In this document: in pieces, positions 24,503-31,618 of the stretch | Numbering within the stretch: position 1 is the first letter of the stretch | Layout of the letters: each line of letters begins with the position of its first letter | DNA from: Streptomyces sp. V4I2 | GTDB taxonomy: Bacteria; Actinomycetota; Actinomycetes; Streptomycetales; Streptomycetaceae | Assembly: GCF_030817655.1 (NCBI RefSeq) | Contig: NZ_JAUSZM010000003.1 | Location: 930,001-994,000 of the forward strand | Length of the DNA: 64,000 nucleotides | Reading direction: 5' to 3' | Program-made: the position numbers and the translations under genes | The notes under the pieces: model-generated | Seen by the model: the letters and a program-made list of their open reading frames with translations, nothing else | What the model was told of the DNA's origin: nothing | The model's database searches: none

Positions 24503-25249
24503 ATGCGCTTAGCTGTCCAGCAAGTCGCCGACGGCACCTATCTGGTGCACGGCAGCAACACGAACTGGGTGATCCTCACGGACGGGGACGCCGTCACGCT
24601 GGTCGACACCGGCTACCCCGGCGACCGGGAGCAGCTCCTCACCTCCCTCACAGAGGTGGGCAGTTCGCCCGAGGCGGTCACGGCCGTGCTGATCACCCAC
24701 GCCCACAACGACCACCTGGGCTCCGCGGAGTACCTGCGTGCCGTGTACGGCATGCCCGTGTACCTGCACGAGGCCGAAGTACCGCACGCCCGGCGGGAGT
24801 TCCCGCACCAGGTGAACGTCGCGACGGTCCTGAGGAACGGCTGGCGGCCCGGTGTCCTGCCCTGGGCCGTGCACGCGATCCGCTCGGGCGGCACCGCGCA
24901 CGTCCCGGTCGCCTCGCCCCAGCCGTTCCCGACGGCCGGTCCGCTCGACCTGCCCGGCCGGCCCGTCCCGGTGCACACGCCCGGCCACACCGACGGGCAC
25001 ACCGCCTACCACCTCCCGGACGTCGGCGTGGTGATCTCGGGCGACGCCCTGGTGAGCGGGCACCCGACTTCGCGGGTCAAGGGGCCGCAGCTGCTGCCCG
25101 ACATGTTCCACCACGAGCGGGCGCGTGCCGTGGCCTCGCTGGACGCGTTCGAAGAGCTGAAGGGCGACCTGCTGCTGCCCGGCCACGGGCCCGTGCATCG
25201 CGGTCCGATCCTTGAAGCGGCACTTCAGGCCAGGGAGCGCGCGCTTTAG
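24503..25249 (+). CDS. MBL-fold metallo-hydrolase
   Basis: The 248-residue protein has the metallo-beta-lactamase metal motif THAHNDHLG (H66, H68, D70, H71), later metal ligands in HTPGHTDGH and ISGDALVSGH, and the closing LPGHGPVH. It belongs to the glyoxalase II-like/lactonase-like branch, and no specific substrate can be named. It lies between an acyltransferase gene and the DUF4032 gene, all on the plus strand with gaps of 51 and 41 bases, so a loose operon is possible. Confidence 0.85.
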   Translation: MRLAVQQVADGTYLVHGSNTNWVILTDGDAVTLVDTGYPGDREQLLTSLTEVGSSPEAVTAVLITHAHNDHLGSAEYLRAVYGMPVYLHEAEVPHARREFPHQVNVATVLRNGWRPGVLPWAVHAIRSGGTAHVPVASPQPFPTAGPLDLPGRPVPVHTPGHTDGHTAYHLPDVGVVISGDALVSGHPTSRVKGPQLLPDMFHHERARAVASLDAFEELKGDLLLPGHGPVHRGPILEAALQARERAL

Positions 25250-25290
25250 GGTGAGGTGACGATCACCAGCGAAGCAAGGACACGCGACCC

Positions 25291-26529
25291 ATGGCACTGC
25301 AGATCAGCGCGACCAACCCGGAGCATCCCGCGCTCCTGCTCGAACTGCCGTGGCACCTCCCCCTGGAGGAGTGGCCCGAGAAGTACCTGGTGCCGCTGCC
25401 GCGCGGCATCTCCCGCCACGTCGTGCGCTACGCCCGCGCCGGCGACGAGGTGATCGCCGTCAAGGAGCTCGCCGAGCGCCCGGCGCTGCGCGAGTACGAG
25501 CTGCTGCGCGACCTGGACCGGCTCGGCATCCCCGCGGTCGACCCGCTGGCCGTGGTCACCGGCCGCACCGACGCGGGCGACGCCCCGCTGGAGCCGGTGC
25601 TGATCACCCGGCATCTGGGCGGCTCGATGCCGTACCGGTCGATGTTCGAGACGACGATGCGGCCCGCGACCATGCACCGGCTGATGGACGCGCTGGCGGT
25701 GCTGCTGGTGCGGCTGCACCTGTCCGGGTTCGCCTGGGGCGACTGCTCCCTGTCCAACACTCTCTTCAGGCGCGACGCGGGCGCGTACGCCGCGTACCTG
25801 GTGGATGCGGAGACCGGCGATCTGCACGCCCAGCTCAGCACCGGGCAGCGCGACTACGACCTCGATCTGGCCCGGGTGAACATCAGCGGCGAGCTGCTCG
25901 ACCTGGAGGCGTCCGGGGCGCTGCACCCCTCCGTGGACCCGATCGAGTTCGGTATGGAGATCTGCGCGCGCTACGGGCGCCTGTGGGAGGAGCTGACCCG
26001 GAAGTCCGTCTATCCGGCGGGCAAGTACCACTACATCGAGCGCCGCATCCGCCGTCTGAACGAACTCGGCTTCGACGTGGCCGAGATGCAGATCCAGCAC
26101 TCCTCCAACGGCGACACGGTCACCTTCGTGCCGAAGGTCGTGGATGCGGGCCACCACCAGCGCCAGCTGCTGCGCCTGACCGGCCTGGACACCGAGGAGA
26201 ACCAGGCCCGCCGGCTCCTGGGCGACCTGGAGTCCTGGATGGCCACCCAGGACGACTACGCCCCGGGCGACCCCCTCGCGGCCCGCCCCGAAGTCCTCGC
26301 CCACCGCTGGGTGCGGGACGTCTTCCGCCCCACCGTGCGGGCCGTGCCCCTCGAGATGCGCGGCTCCATGGACGCGGCCGAGATCTACCACGAGCTGCTG
26401 GAACACCGCTGGTACCTGTCCGAGCGGGCCCAGCACGACATAGGGCTGGACACGGCCGTCGAGGACTACATCAACAACATCCTCCCCAAGGCGCGCGAGA
26501 CCCTCCAGCCCACGCCCTCGGCCGACTGA
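25291..26529 (+). CDS. DUF4032 protein with kinase-like N-terminal half
   Basis: The 412-residue protein has features of a Kdo/WaaP-type kinase fold. These are an AVKEL lysine (K58), an ExE pair near residue 68, a catalytic-loop-like WGDCSLSN (D151, N156) and a metal-binding-like LVDAETGD (D172). A C-terminal DUF4032 domain follows (about 230-400). The catalytic Asp and Asn are kept although the usual HGD histidine is a tryptophan, so kinase activity is possible. The family is common in actinobacteria and uncharacterised. The stop codon is one base from the convergent universal stress protein gene. Confidence 0.75.
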   Translation: MALQISATNPEHPALLLELPWHLPLEEWPEKYLVPLPRGISRHVVRYARAGDEVIAVKELAERPALREYELLRDLDRLGIPAVDPLAVVTGRTDAGDAPLEPVLITRHLGGSMPYRSMFETTMRPATMHRLMDALAVLLVRLHLSGFAWGDCSLSNTLFRRDAGAYAAYLVDAETGDLHAQLSTGQRDYDLDLARVNISGELLDLEASGALHPSVDPIEFGMEICARYGRLWEELTRKSVYPAGKYHYIERRIRRLNELGFDVAEMQIQHSSNGDTVTFVPKVVDAGHHQRQLLRLTGLDTEENQARRLLGDLESWMATQDDYAPGDPLAARPEVLAHRWVRDVFRPTVRAVPLEMRGSMDAAEIYHELLEHRWYLSERAQHDIGLDTAVEDYINNILPKARETLQPTPSAD

Positions 26530-26530
26530 C

Positions 26531-27403
26531 TCAGGCCTGCGGCACCACGGCCACCGGGCAGCCCGCGTGGTGCAGCACGCCATGGGCGACCGAGCCGATG
26601 CGGGCGCCGACGGCCGTACGGTGGGCGCGGCGCCCGACGACCATCAGCTGGGCCGCTTGGGCCACCGACAGCAGCACCTGCCCGGCGCTGCCCATCTCCA
26701 CGTGCTCGACGACCGGCACCTCGGGGAAGCGGCCCCGCCAGGGTTCCAGCGCCGCCGCCAGGGCCTTCTTCTCGTACGGCTCCAGTCCCCCGGCCTCGTC
26801 GAGCAGCTTGAGGGAACCCGGGCTGTAGGCGAAGACCGGCGGCAGGGTCCAGGCCCGTACCGCGCGCACGGTCGCTCCGCGCGCCGCGGCCGTCTCGAAC
26901 GCGAACCGCAGCGCCTCGGCGCTGTCCAGCGGGTCGCCCTGCTGGCCCACGACGATCTCGCGCCCCGCGGCCTCGCCGGCGGGGTCGTCGTCCGCGCGCA
27001 CCAGGACGACCGGCCTCGGCGCCTCGACGATCACCTGCTGGCCGACCGAGCCGAGCAGGAAGCCGACGACCCGGCCGTGGCCGCGCGATCCGAGGACCAG
27101 CATCTCGGCCTCGGCCGCCGCGGCGACCAGCGCCTCCACGTCGGCGCCCTCCACAACGTCCGTGGACACCTCGAGGTCCGGGTGCCGCTCGGTGACGGTG
27201 CGGGCGGCCTCGCCGACCGCCTCCCGGGCCCAGCCGACCTGGACGTCGGGGTCCGCCGCCTCGATCGCCTCGTGCCGCTGGTACCGCCAGGCGTGCACCA
27301 CGCGCAACGCCAGCCTCCGGCGGACCGCCTCCCGGGCCGCCCAGGCCAGCGCGGCCAGGCTCTCCTCGGTTCCGTCGACCCCTGCCGTGATCGGGCGCGT
27401 CAT
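26531..27403 (-). CDS. Universal stress protein with two Usp domains
   Basis: The 290-residue protein contains two tandem Usp domains (about residues 1-137 and 148-290). Each ends with the ATP-binding G-2x-G-9x-G-S signature: GSRGHGRVVGFLLGSVGQQV in the first, GRRAHRTAVGARIGSVAHGV in the second (first Gly pair altered). Double-Usp proteins in actinobacteria respond to hypoxia or stationary phase. It is a single gene, convergent with the DUF4032 gene and divergent from a VOC-family gene. Confidence 0.9.
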   Translation of the reverse strand: MTRPITAGVDGTEESLAALAWAAREAVRRRLALRVVHAWRYQRHEAIEAADPDVQVGWAREAVGEAARTVTERHPDLEVSTDVVEGADVEALVAAAAEAEMLVLGSRGHGRVVGFLLGSVGQQVIVEAPRPVVLVRADDDPAGEAAGREIVVGQQGDPLDSAEALRFAFETAAARGATVRAVRAWTLPPVFAYSPGSLKLLDEAGGLEPYEKKALAAALEPWRGRFPEVPVVEHVEMGSAGQVLLSVAQAAQLMVVGRRAHRTAVGARIGSVAHGVLHHAGCPVAVVPQA

Positions 27404-27467
27404 GCTGCCGGCCTCCCTGCGTCGTGATTCGTGACCGGTACCCAGTCTTCACTACTACGCTCACGAC

Positions 27468-27821
27468 ATGACCTTGGAATGGGAACAGGTTGTCGTGGAC
27501 TCGGCCGACCCGGTCGCGCTGGGCCGCTGGTGGGCCGAGGCGCTCGGGTGGGTGGTCGTGGGCGATTCTCCCGACGAGTTCGAGATCCGGCCGGAGAAGG
27601 ACCGTCTTCCCGGGCTGCTCTTCGCGCCGGTGCCGGAGGGCAAGACGGTCAAGAACCGCCTCCATCTCGACTTCCGGCCGGACGACCAGGAGGCCGAGGT
27701 GGCTCGCCTCCTCGCCCTCGGCGCGCGACACGCGGACGTCGGCCAGGGCGAGCAGCCGTGGGTGACCCTCATGGATCCCGAGGGCAACGAGTTCTGCGTG
27801 CTCGGGCCGCGCAGGGGCTGA
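27468..27821 (+). CDS. VOC-family (glyoxalase-like) protein
   Basis: The 117-residue protein has the paired beta-alpha-beta layout of glyoxalase/bleomycin-resistance folds: a first half with WWAEALGWVVV and a second half closing with VTLMDPEGNEFCVLGP. This is the Glyoxalase_6-like group found in many actinobacteria with no known substrate. TACGCT lies six bases before the ATG and no ribosome binding site is present, suggesting a leaderless transcript. Confidence 0.85.
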   Translation: MTLEWEQVVVDSADPVALGRWWAEALGWVVVGDSPDEFEIRPEKDRLPGLLFAPVPEGKTVKNRLHLDFRPDDQEAEVARLLALGARHADVGQGEQPWVTLMDPEGNEFCVLGPRRG

Positions 27822-27961
27822 CCGCCCGGCGGGCGCCCCGTATGGCTGAGCGAAGCCGGACGATCGAACATACGATGGGCTGAAACCGGCCGGTGGCCGC
27901 ATGCCTGGCTGCAGGACTGCGGGGCACCGCGCCGTGAGTCCGACCTCGGGGTGGGAGACGT

Positions 27962-29638
27962 ATGGCACAGGCCGCGGACGCGACGCGGACCGTCATCTTG
28001 ACCGTGGACGACGACCCGGGAGTCTCCCGGGCCGTCGCCCGGGACCTGCGGCGCCGCTACGGCGAGTCGTACCGCATCGTGCGCGCGGAGTCCGGCGAGT
28101 CCGCGCTGGAGGCGCTGCGCGAGCTGAAGCTGCGCGGGGATCTGGTGGCCGTGATCCTGGCGGACTACCGGATGCCGCAGATGAACGGCATCGAGTTCCT
28201 GGAACAGGCCCTGGACGTGTATCCGGGCGCGCGGCGGGTGCTGCTGACCGCGTACGCGGACACGAACGCGGCGATCGACGCGATCAACGTCGTCGACCTC
28301 GACCACTACCTCCTCAAGCCGTGGGATCCGCCCGAGGAGAAGCTGTACCCGGTCCTGGACGACCTCCTGGAGGCGTGGCGGTCCAGCGACTACCGCCCGG
28401 TGCCCGCCACCAAGGTGGTCGGACACCGCTGGTCGGCGCGTTCCTCGGACGTACGGGAGTTCCTGGCCCGCAACCAGGTGCCGTATCGCTGGTACTCGGC
28501 GGACGAGCCCGAGGGGCAGCGCCTGCTGGCGGCGGCCGGGCAGGACGCGCAGCGGCTGCCGCTGGTGATCACCCCGGACGGCACGCCCCTGGTCGAGCCG
28601 GAGGCGCCCGAGCTGGCCGCGCACGTGGGGCTGGCCACGACGCCCGCGGCGGACTTCTACGACCTCGTCGTCATCGGCGGCGGCCCGGCCGGGCTCGGCT
28701 CGGCCGTGTACGGAGCCTCCGAGGGGCTGCGGACCGTGCTCGTGGAACGGTCGGCGACCGGCGGGCAGGCCGGGCAGAGCTCCCGTATCGAGAACTACCT
28801 CGGGTTCCCCGACGGCGTGTCGGGGGCCCAGCTCACCGACCGGGCCCGGCGGCAGGCGACGAAGTTCGGCGCCGAGATCCTCACCGCGCGAGAGGTCTCG
28901 GGACTGGAGATCAACGGGGCCGCGCGGGTCGTGCGGTTCTCGGACGGTTCGGCCATCGCCGCGCACAGCGTGATCCTGGCGACCGGCGTGTCGTACCGGC
29001 AGCTCCAGGCGCCCGGCACGACCGACCTGACCGGCTGCGGGGTCTTCTACGGCTCGGCACTGACCGAGGCGGCCTCCTGCCAGGGCCACGACGTGTACAT
29101 CGTGGGCGGCGCCAACTCCGCGGGGCAGGCGGCGATGCATCTCGCCAAGGGCGCCAAGTCGGTGACACTGCTGGTGCGCGGGGCGTCGCTGTCGGCCTCG
29201 ATGTCGCACTACCTGATCCAGCAGATCGAGGAGTCGTCCAACATCTCGGTGCGCTGCGGCACGGTCGTCGAGGCCGCGCACGGCTCCGAGCATCTCGAGC
29301 AGCTCACGCTGCGCGACGTCGGGACCGGGGCGACCGAACTCGTCGACGCGCAGTGGCTGTTCGTGTTCATCGGCGCGGCCCCACTGACCGACTGGCTGGA
29401 CGGCACGGTGCTGCGGGACAAGAACGGGTTCATCCTGGCCGGGCCCGACCTCACCCCCGACGGGCGGCCACCGGCGGACTGGGAGCTGGACCGGCCGCCG
29501 TACCACCTGGAGACCAGCATTCCCGGCGTGTTCGTCGCGGGCGACGCCCGTGCCGAGTCGGCGAAACGGGTCGCGTCCGCCGTCGGAGAGGGAGCCATGG
29601 CCGTGATGCTCGTCCACCGTTATCTGGAGCAGTCGTGA
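27962..29638 (+). CDS. Response regulator - thioredoxin-like - thioredoxin reductase-like fusion
   Basis: The 558-residue protein has three parts. A receiver domain (1-125) is complete, with D16-D18, phospho-acceptor D68, T96 and K119. A thioredoxin/glutaredoxin-like domain (about 148-215) has the usual WCxxC turn replaced by WSARSS. An FAD/NAD oxidoreductase (about 220-558, with VVIGGGPAGLGSA and GVFVAGDARAES) resembles thioredoxin reductase but has GSAL where CATC belongs. The reductase therefore cannot work by the classical disulfide relay. It is the first gene of a coupled operon with a cNMP-domain kinase, probably its phospho-donor, and a UBP zinc finger protein. Confidence 0.9.
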   Translation: MAQAADATRTVILTVDDDPGVSRAVARDLRRRYGESYRIVRAESGESALEALRELKLRGDLVAVILADYRMPQMNGIEFLEQALDVYPGARRVLLTAYADTNAAIDAINVVDLDHYLLKPWDPPEEKLYPVLDDLLEAWRSSDYRPVPATKVVGHRWSARSSDVREFLARNQVPYRWYSADEPEGQRLLAAAGQDAQRLPLVITPDGTPLVEPEAPELAAHVGLATTPAADFYDLVVIGGGPAGLGSAVYGASEGLRTVLVERSATGGQAGQSSRIENYLGFPDGVSGAQLTDRARRQATKFGAEILTAREVSGLEINGAARVVRFSDGSAIAAHSVILATGVSYRQLQAPGTTDLTGCGVFYGSALTEAASCQGHDVYIVGGANSAGQAAMHLAKGAKSVTLLVRGASLSASMSHYLIQQIEESSNISVRCGTVVEAAHGSEHLEQLTLRDVGTGATELVDAQWLFVFIGAAPLTDWLDGTVLRDKNGFILAGPDLTPDGRPPADWELDRPPYHLETSIPGVFVAGDARAESAKRVASAVGEGAMAVMLVHRYLEQS

Positions 29639-31095
29639 GCGGGGACCTCATGCCCTGCAGCCCGCAGGAGATCGGGTCGCTGTTCCTGTTCGAGAAGCTG
29701 TCCCCCGAACAGCTCGGGCGACTGTGCAGCGAGGGGCGGGTGGAGAAGTTCGAGCCCGGTCCCGTCTACACCGAGGGCGAGCCCGCCACCTGCTTCTACG
29801 TCATGCTCGAGGGCACGGTCGTGCTCTACCGCCGGGTCGGCCACGACGACGTCGAGGTCAGCCGGACCTCCCAGCGCGGGGTGTACGCGGGGTCCATGCA
29901 GGCGTACCTCGGTGACCGGGTGCAGCAGATGTACAACAACTCCATGCGCGTCACCGAGCCGACGCGGTTCTTCGTGCTGCCCGCGGACACCTTCGCGAAC
30001 ATCATGCGGGAATGGTTCCCCATGGCGGTGCATCTGCTGGAGGGACTGTTCTTCGGCGCGAAGAGCACGCAGCGGGCCATCGGGCAGCGCGAACGGCTGC
30101 TGGCACTGGGCTCGTTGTCGGCCGGTCTCACGCACGAGCTCAACAACCCCGCGGCGGCGGCCGTACGGGCCACCGCGACCCTGCGGGAACGCGTGGGCAA
30201 GATGCGGCACAAGCTGCGGGTCATCTCCGCGGGCTCGTTCTCGCCGGAGACCCTGGCGAACCTCATCGACATCCAGGAACGCACCGCCGAACGCGTCGCC
30301 AAAGCACCCGCGTTGAGCCCCCTGGAGGCCTCGGACCGCGAGGACGTGCTCTCCGACTGGCTCGACGACCACGACATCCCCGAGGGCTGGCGGATCGCCC
30401 CCACCTTCGTCCAGGCCGGGCTCGACAGCGACTGGCTGGACCAGGTCGCCGCGGCCGTGGACGAGGAGCTCCTGCCGAGCGCGATCGGATGGCTCAACTA
30501 CACGGTCGAGACCGAGCTGTTGATGGACGAGATCGCGGACTCCACCACCCGGATCTCCCATCTGGTCGACGCCGCCAAGCAGTACTCGCAGCTCGACCGG
30601 GCGCCCTACCAGGTCGCCGACGTGCACGAACTCCTGGACAGCACCCTGCTGATGCTGTCGGGCAAGATCGGCCCGCGGATCAAGGTCGTCAAGGAGTACG
30701 ACCGTACGGTCCCGAGGATCCCGGCGTATCCGGCGGAGCTCAACCAGGTGTGGACCAACCTGATCGACAACGCGGTCCAGGCCATCAACGGCACGGGCGA
30801 CGAAGGCACGTTGACCGTGCGGACCGCGCTCGACCACGACCGGCTGCTGGTGGAGTTCCGCGACACCGGGCCCGGAGTACCGAAGGAGATCCGGGGCCGT
30901 ATCTTCGACCCGTTCTTCACCACCAAGCCGGTGGGCGAGGGGACCGGCCTCGGACTGGACATCTCCTGGCGGATCGTCGTCAACAAGCACCACGGCACGC
31001 TCCAGGTCGAGTCCGAGCCGGGCGACACCCGCTTCCAGGTCCTCCTCCCCCTCACGGCCGCGGAGTCCGACACAGCACCAGAGGAGACGGCATGA
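29635..31095 (+). CDS. Histidine kinase with N-terminal cNMP-binding domain
   Basis: The 486-residue soluble protein starts with a cyclic nucleotide-binding beta-roll (about residues 15-130). A kinase core follows, with H-box GLTHELNNPAAA (H167), a long helical insertion (about 185-290), the N-box NLIDNAVQAI, the F-box FDPFFTTK and the G2-box GTGLGLDIS. There is no membrane segment, so the signal is intracellular. The GTG start overlaps the upstream stop (GTGA) and its stop overlaps the downstream start (ATGA). The evident partner is the receiver domain of the upstream oxidoreductase fusion. Confidence 0.9.
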   Translation: MSGDLMPCSPQEIGSLFLFEKLSPEQLGRLCSEGRVEKFEPGPVYTEGEPATCFYVMLEGTVVLYRRVGHDDVEVSRTSQRGVYAGSMQAYLGDRVQQMYNNSMRVTEPTRFFVLPADTFANIMREWFPMAVHLLEGLFFGAKSTQRAIGQRERLLALGSLSAGLTHELNNPAAAAVRATATLRERVGKMRHKLRVISAGSFSPETLANLIDIQERTAERVAKAPALSPLEASDREDVLSDWLDDHDIPEGWRIAPTFVQAGLDSDWLDQVAAAVDEELLPSAIGWLNYTVETELLMDEIADSTTRISHLVDAAKQYSQLDRAPYQVADVHELLDSTLLMLSGKIGPRIKVVKEYDRTVPRIPAYPAELNQVWTNLIDNAVQAINGTGDEGTLTVRTALDHDRLLVEFRDTGPGVPKEIRGRIFDPFFTTKPVGEGTGLGLDISWRIVVNKHHGTLQVESEPGDTRFQVLLPLTAAESDTAPEETA

Positions 31096-31451
31096 CCGAC
31101 AGGGCGATCGAGGGAGTCGACACCGGCGTTCCGCCGACCGGTGCCGGGTGCGTGGAGTGCGACGCGGCCGGCGGATGGTGGTTCCATCTGCGGCGCTGCG
31201 CGCAGTGCGGACATGTCGGCTGCTGCGACTCCTCCCCCGCGCAGCACGCCACCGGGCACTTCCGGGAGACCGGGCATCCGCTGGTGCAGAGCTACGAGCC
31301 GGGTGAGGGCTGGTACTGGAACTTCGCGACGAACGAACTGTTCGAGGCCGGGCCGGAGCTGGCCCCTCCGGTCAGTCACCCCGCGGACCAGCCGACGCCC
31401 GGCCCTGCGGGGCGGGTGCCGGATGACTGGGCTCGGGTGTTGCGGCAGTGA
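31092..31451 (+). CDS. UBP-type zinc finger protein
   Basis: The 119-residue protein is a ZnF-UBP domain (about residues 15-85). It has zinc ligands in GCVECDAAGGWWFHLRRCAQC, then HVGCCDSSPAQHATGHFRETGHP, followed by GEGWYWNFATNELF, where eukaryotic members hold the ubiquitin-tail pocket. In eukaryotes this fold binds the free C-terminal diglycine of ubiquitin; in bacteria the ligand is unknown. It overlaps the kinase stop by four bases (ATGA), so it belongs to the redox-signalling operon. The C-terminal 35 residues are Pro-rich. Confidence 0.9.
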   Translation: MTDRAIEGVDTGVPPTGAGCVECDAAGGWWFHLRRCAQCGHVGCCDSSPAQHATGHFRETGHPLVQSYEPGEGWYWNFATNELFEAGPELAPPVSHPADQPTPGPAGRVPDDWARVLRQ

Positions 31452-31479
31452 CGCCTAGGAGCTCGGGGTGTTGCGTTCG

Positions 31480-31560
31480 ACGGCGGCTGCCGGTTGTGGG
31501 TGGCCGGTCGCGCCCACGCGGCGGAGCCGCATACTGATACAGCCCCGCGCCCCTGACGGT
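31480..31560. repeat. Probable Streptomyces interspersed repeat
   Basis: The gap after the zinc finger gene contains CGGCTGCCGGTTGTGGGTGG, a small hairpin GCGGC-GGA-GCCGC (around 31519-31531) and AGCCCCGCGCCCCT near its end. I recall similar blocks scattered through Streptomyces intergenic regions. No second copy exists in this window, so this rests on memory and not on comparison here. Confidence 0.35.
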
Positions 31561-31618
31561 CGGACCAGTGGCCCTTGCTCGCAGAGGTGCTGTCAGTGTC
31601 ACGTGCCAGGATGGATGT

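Noticed and set aside
27461..29617. A 718-codon minus-strand frame opposite the redox fusion gene
   Set aside because: It is antisense shadow of the receiver/oxidoreductase gene and has no recognisable domain.
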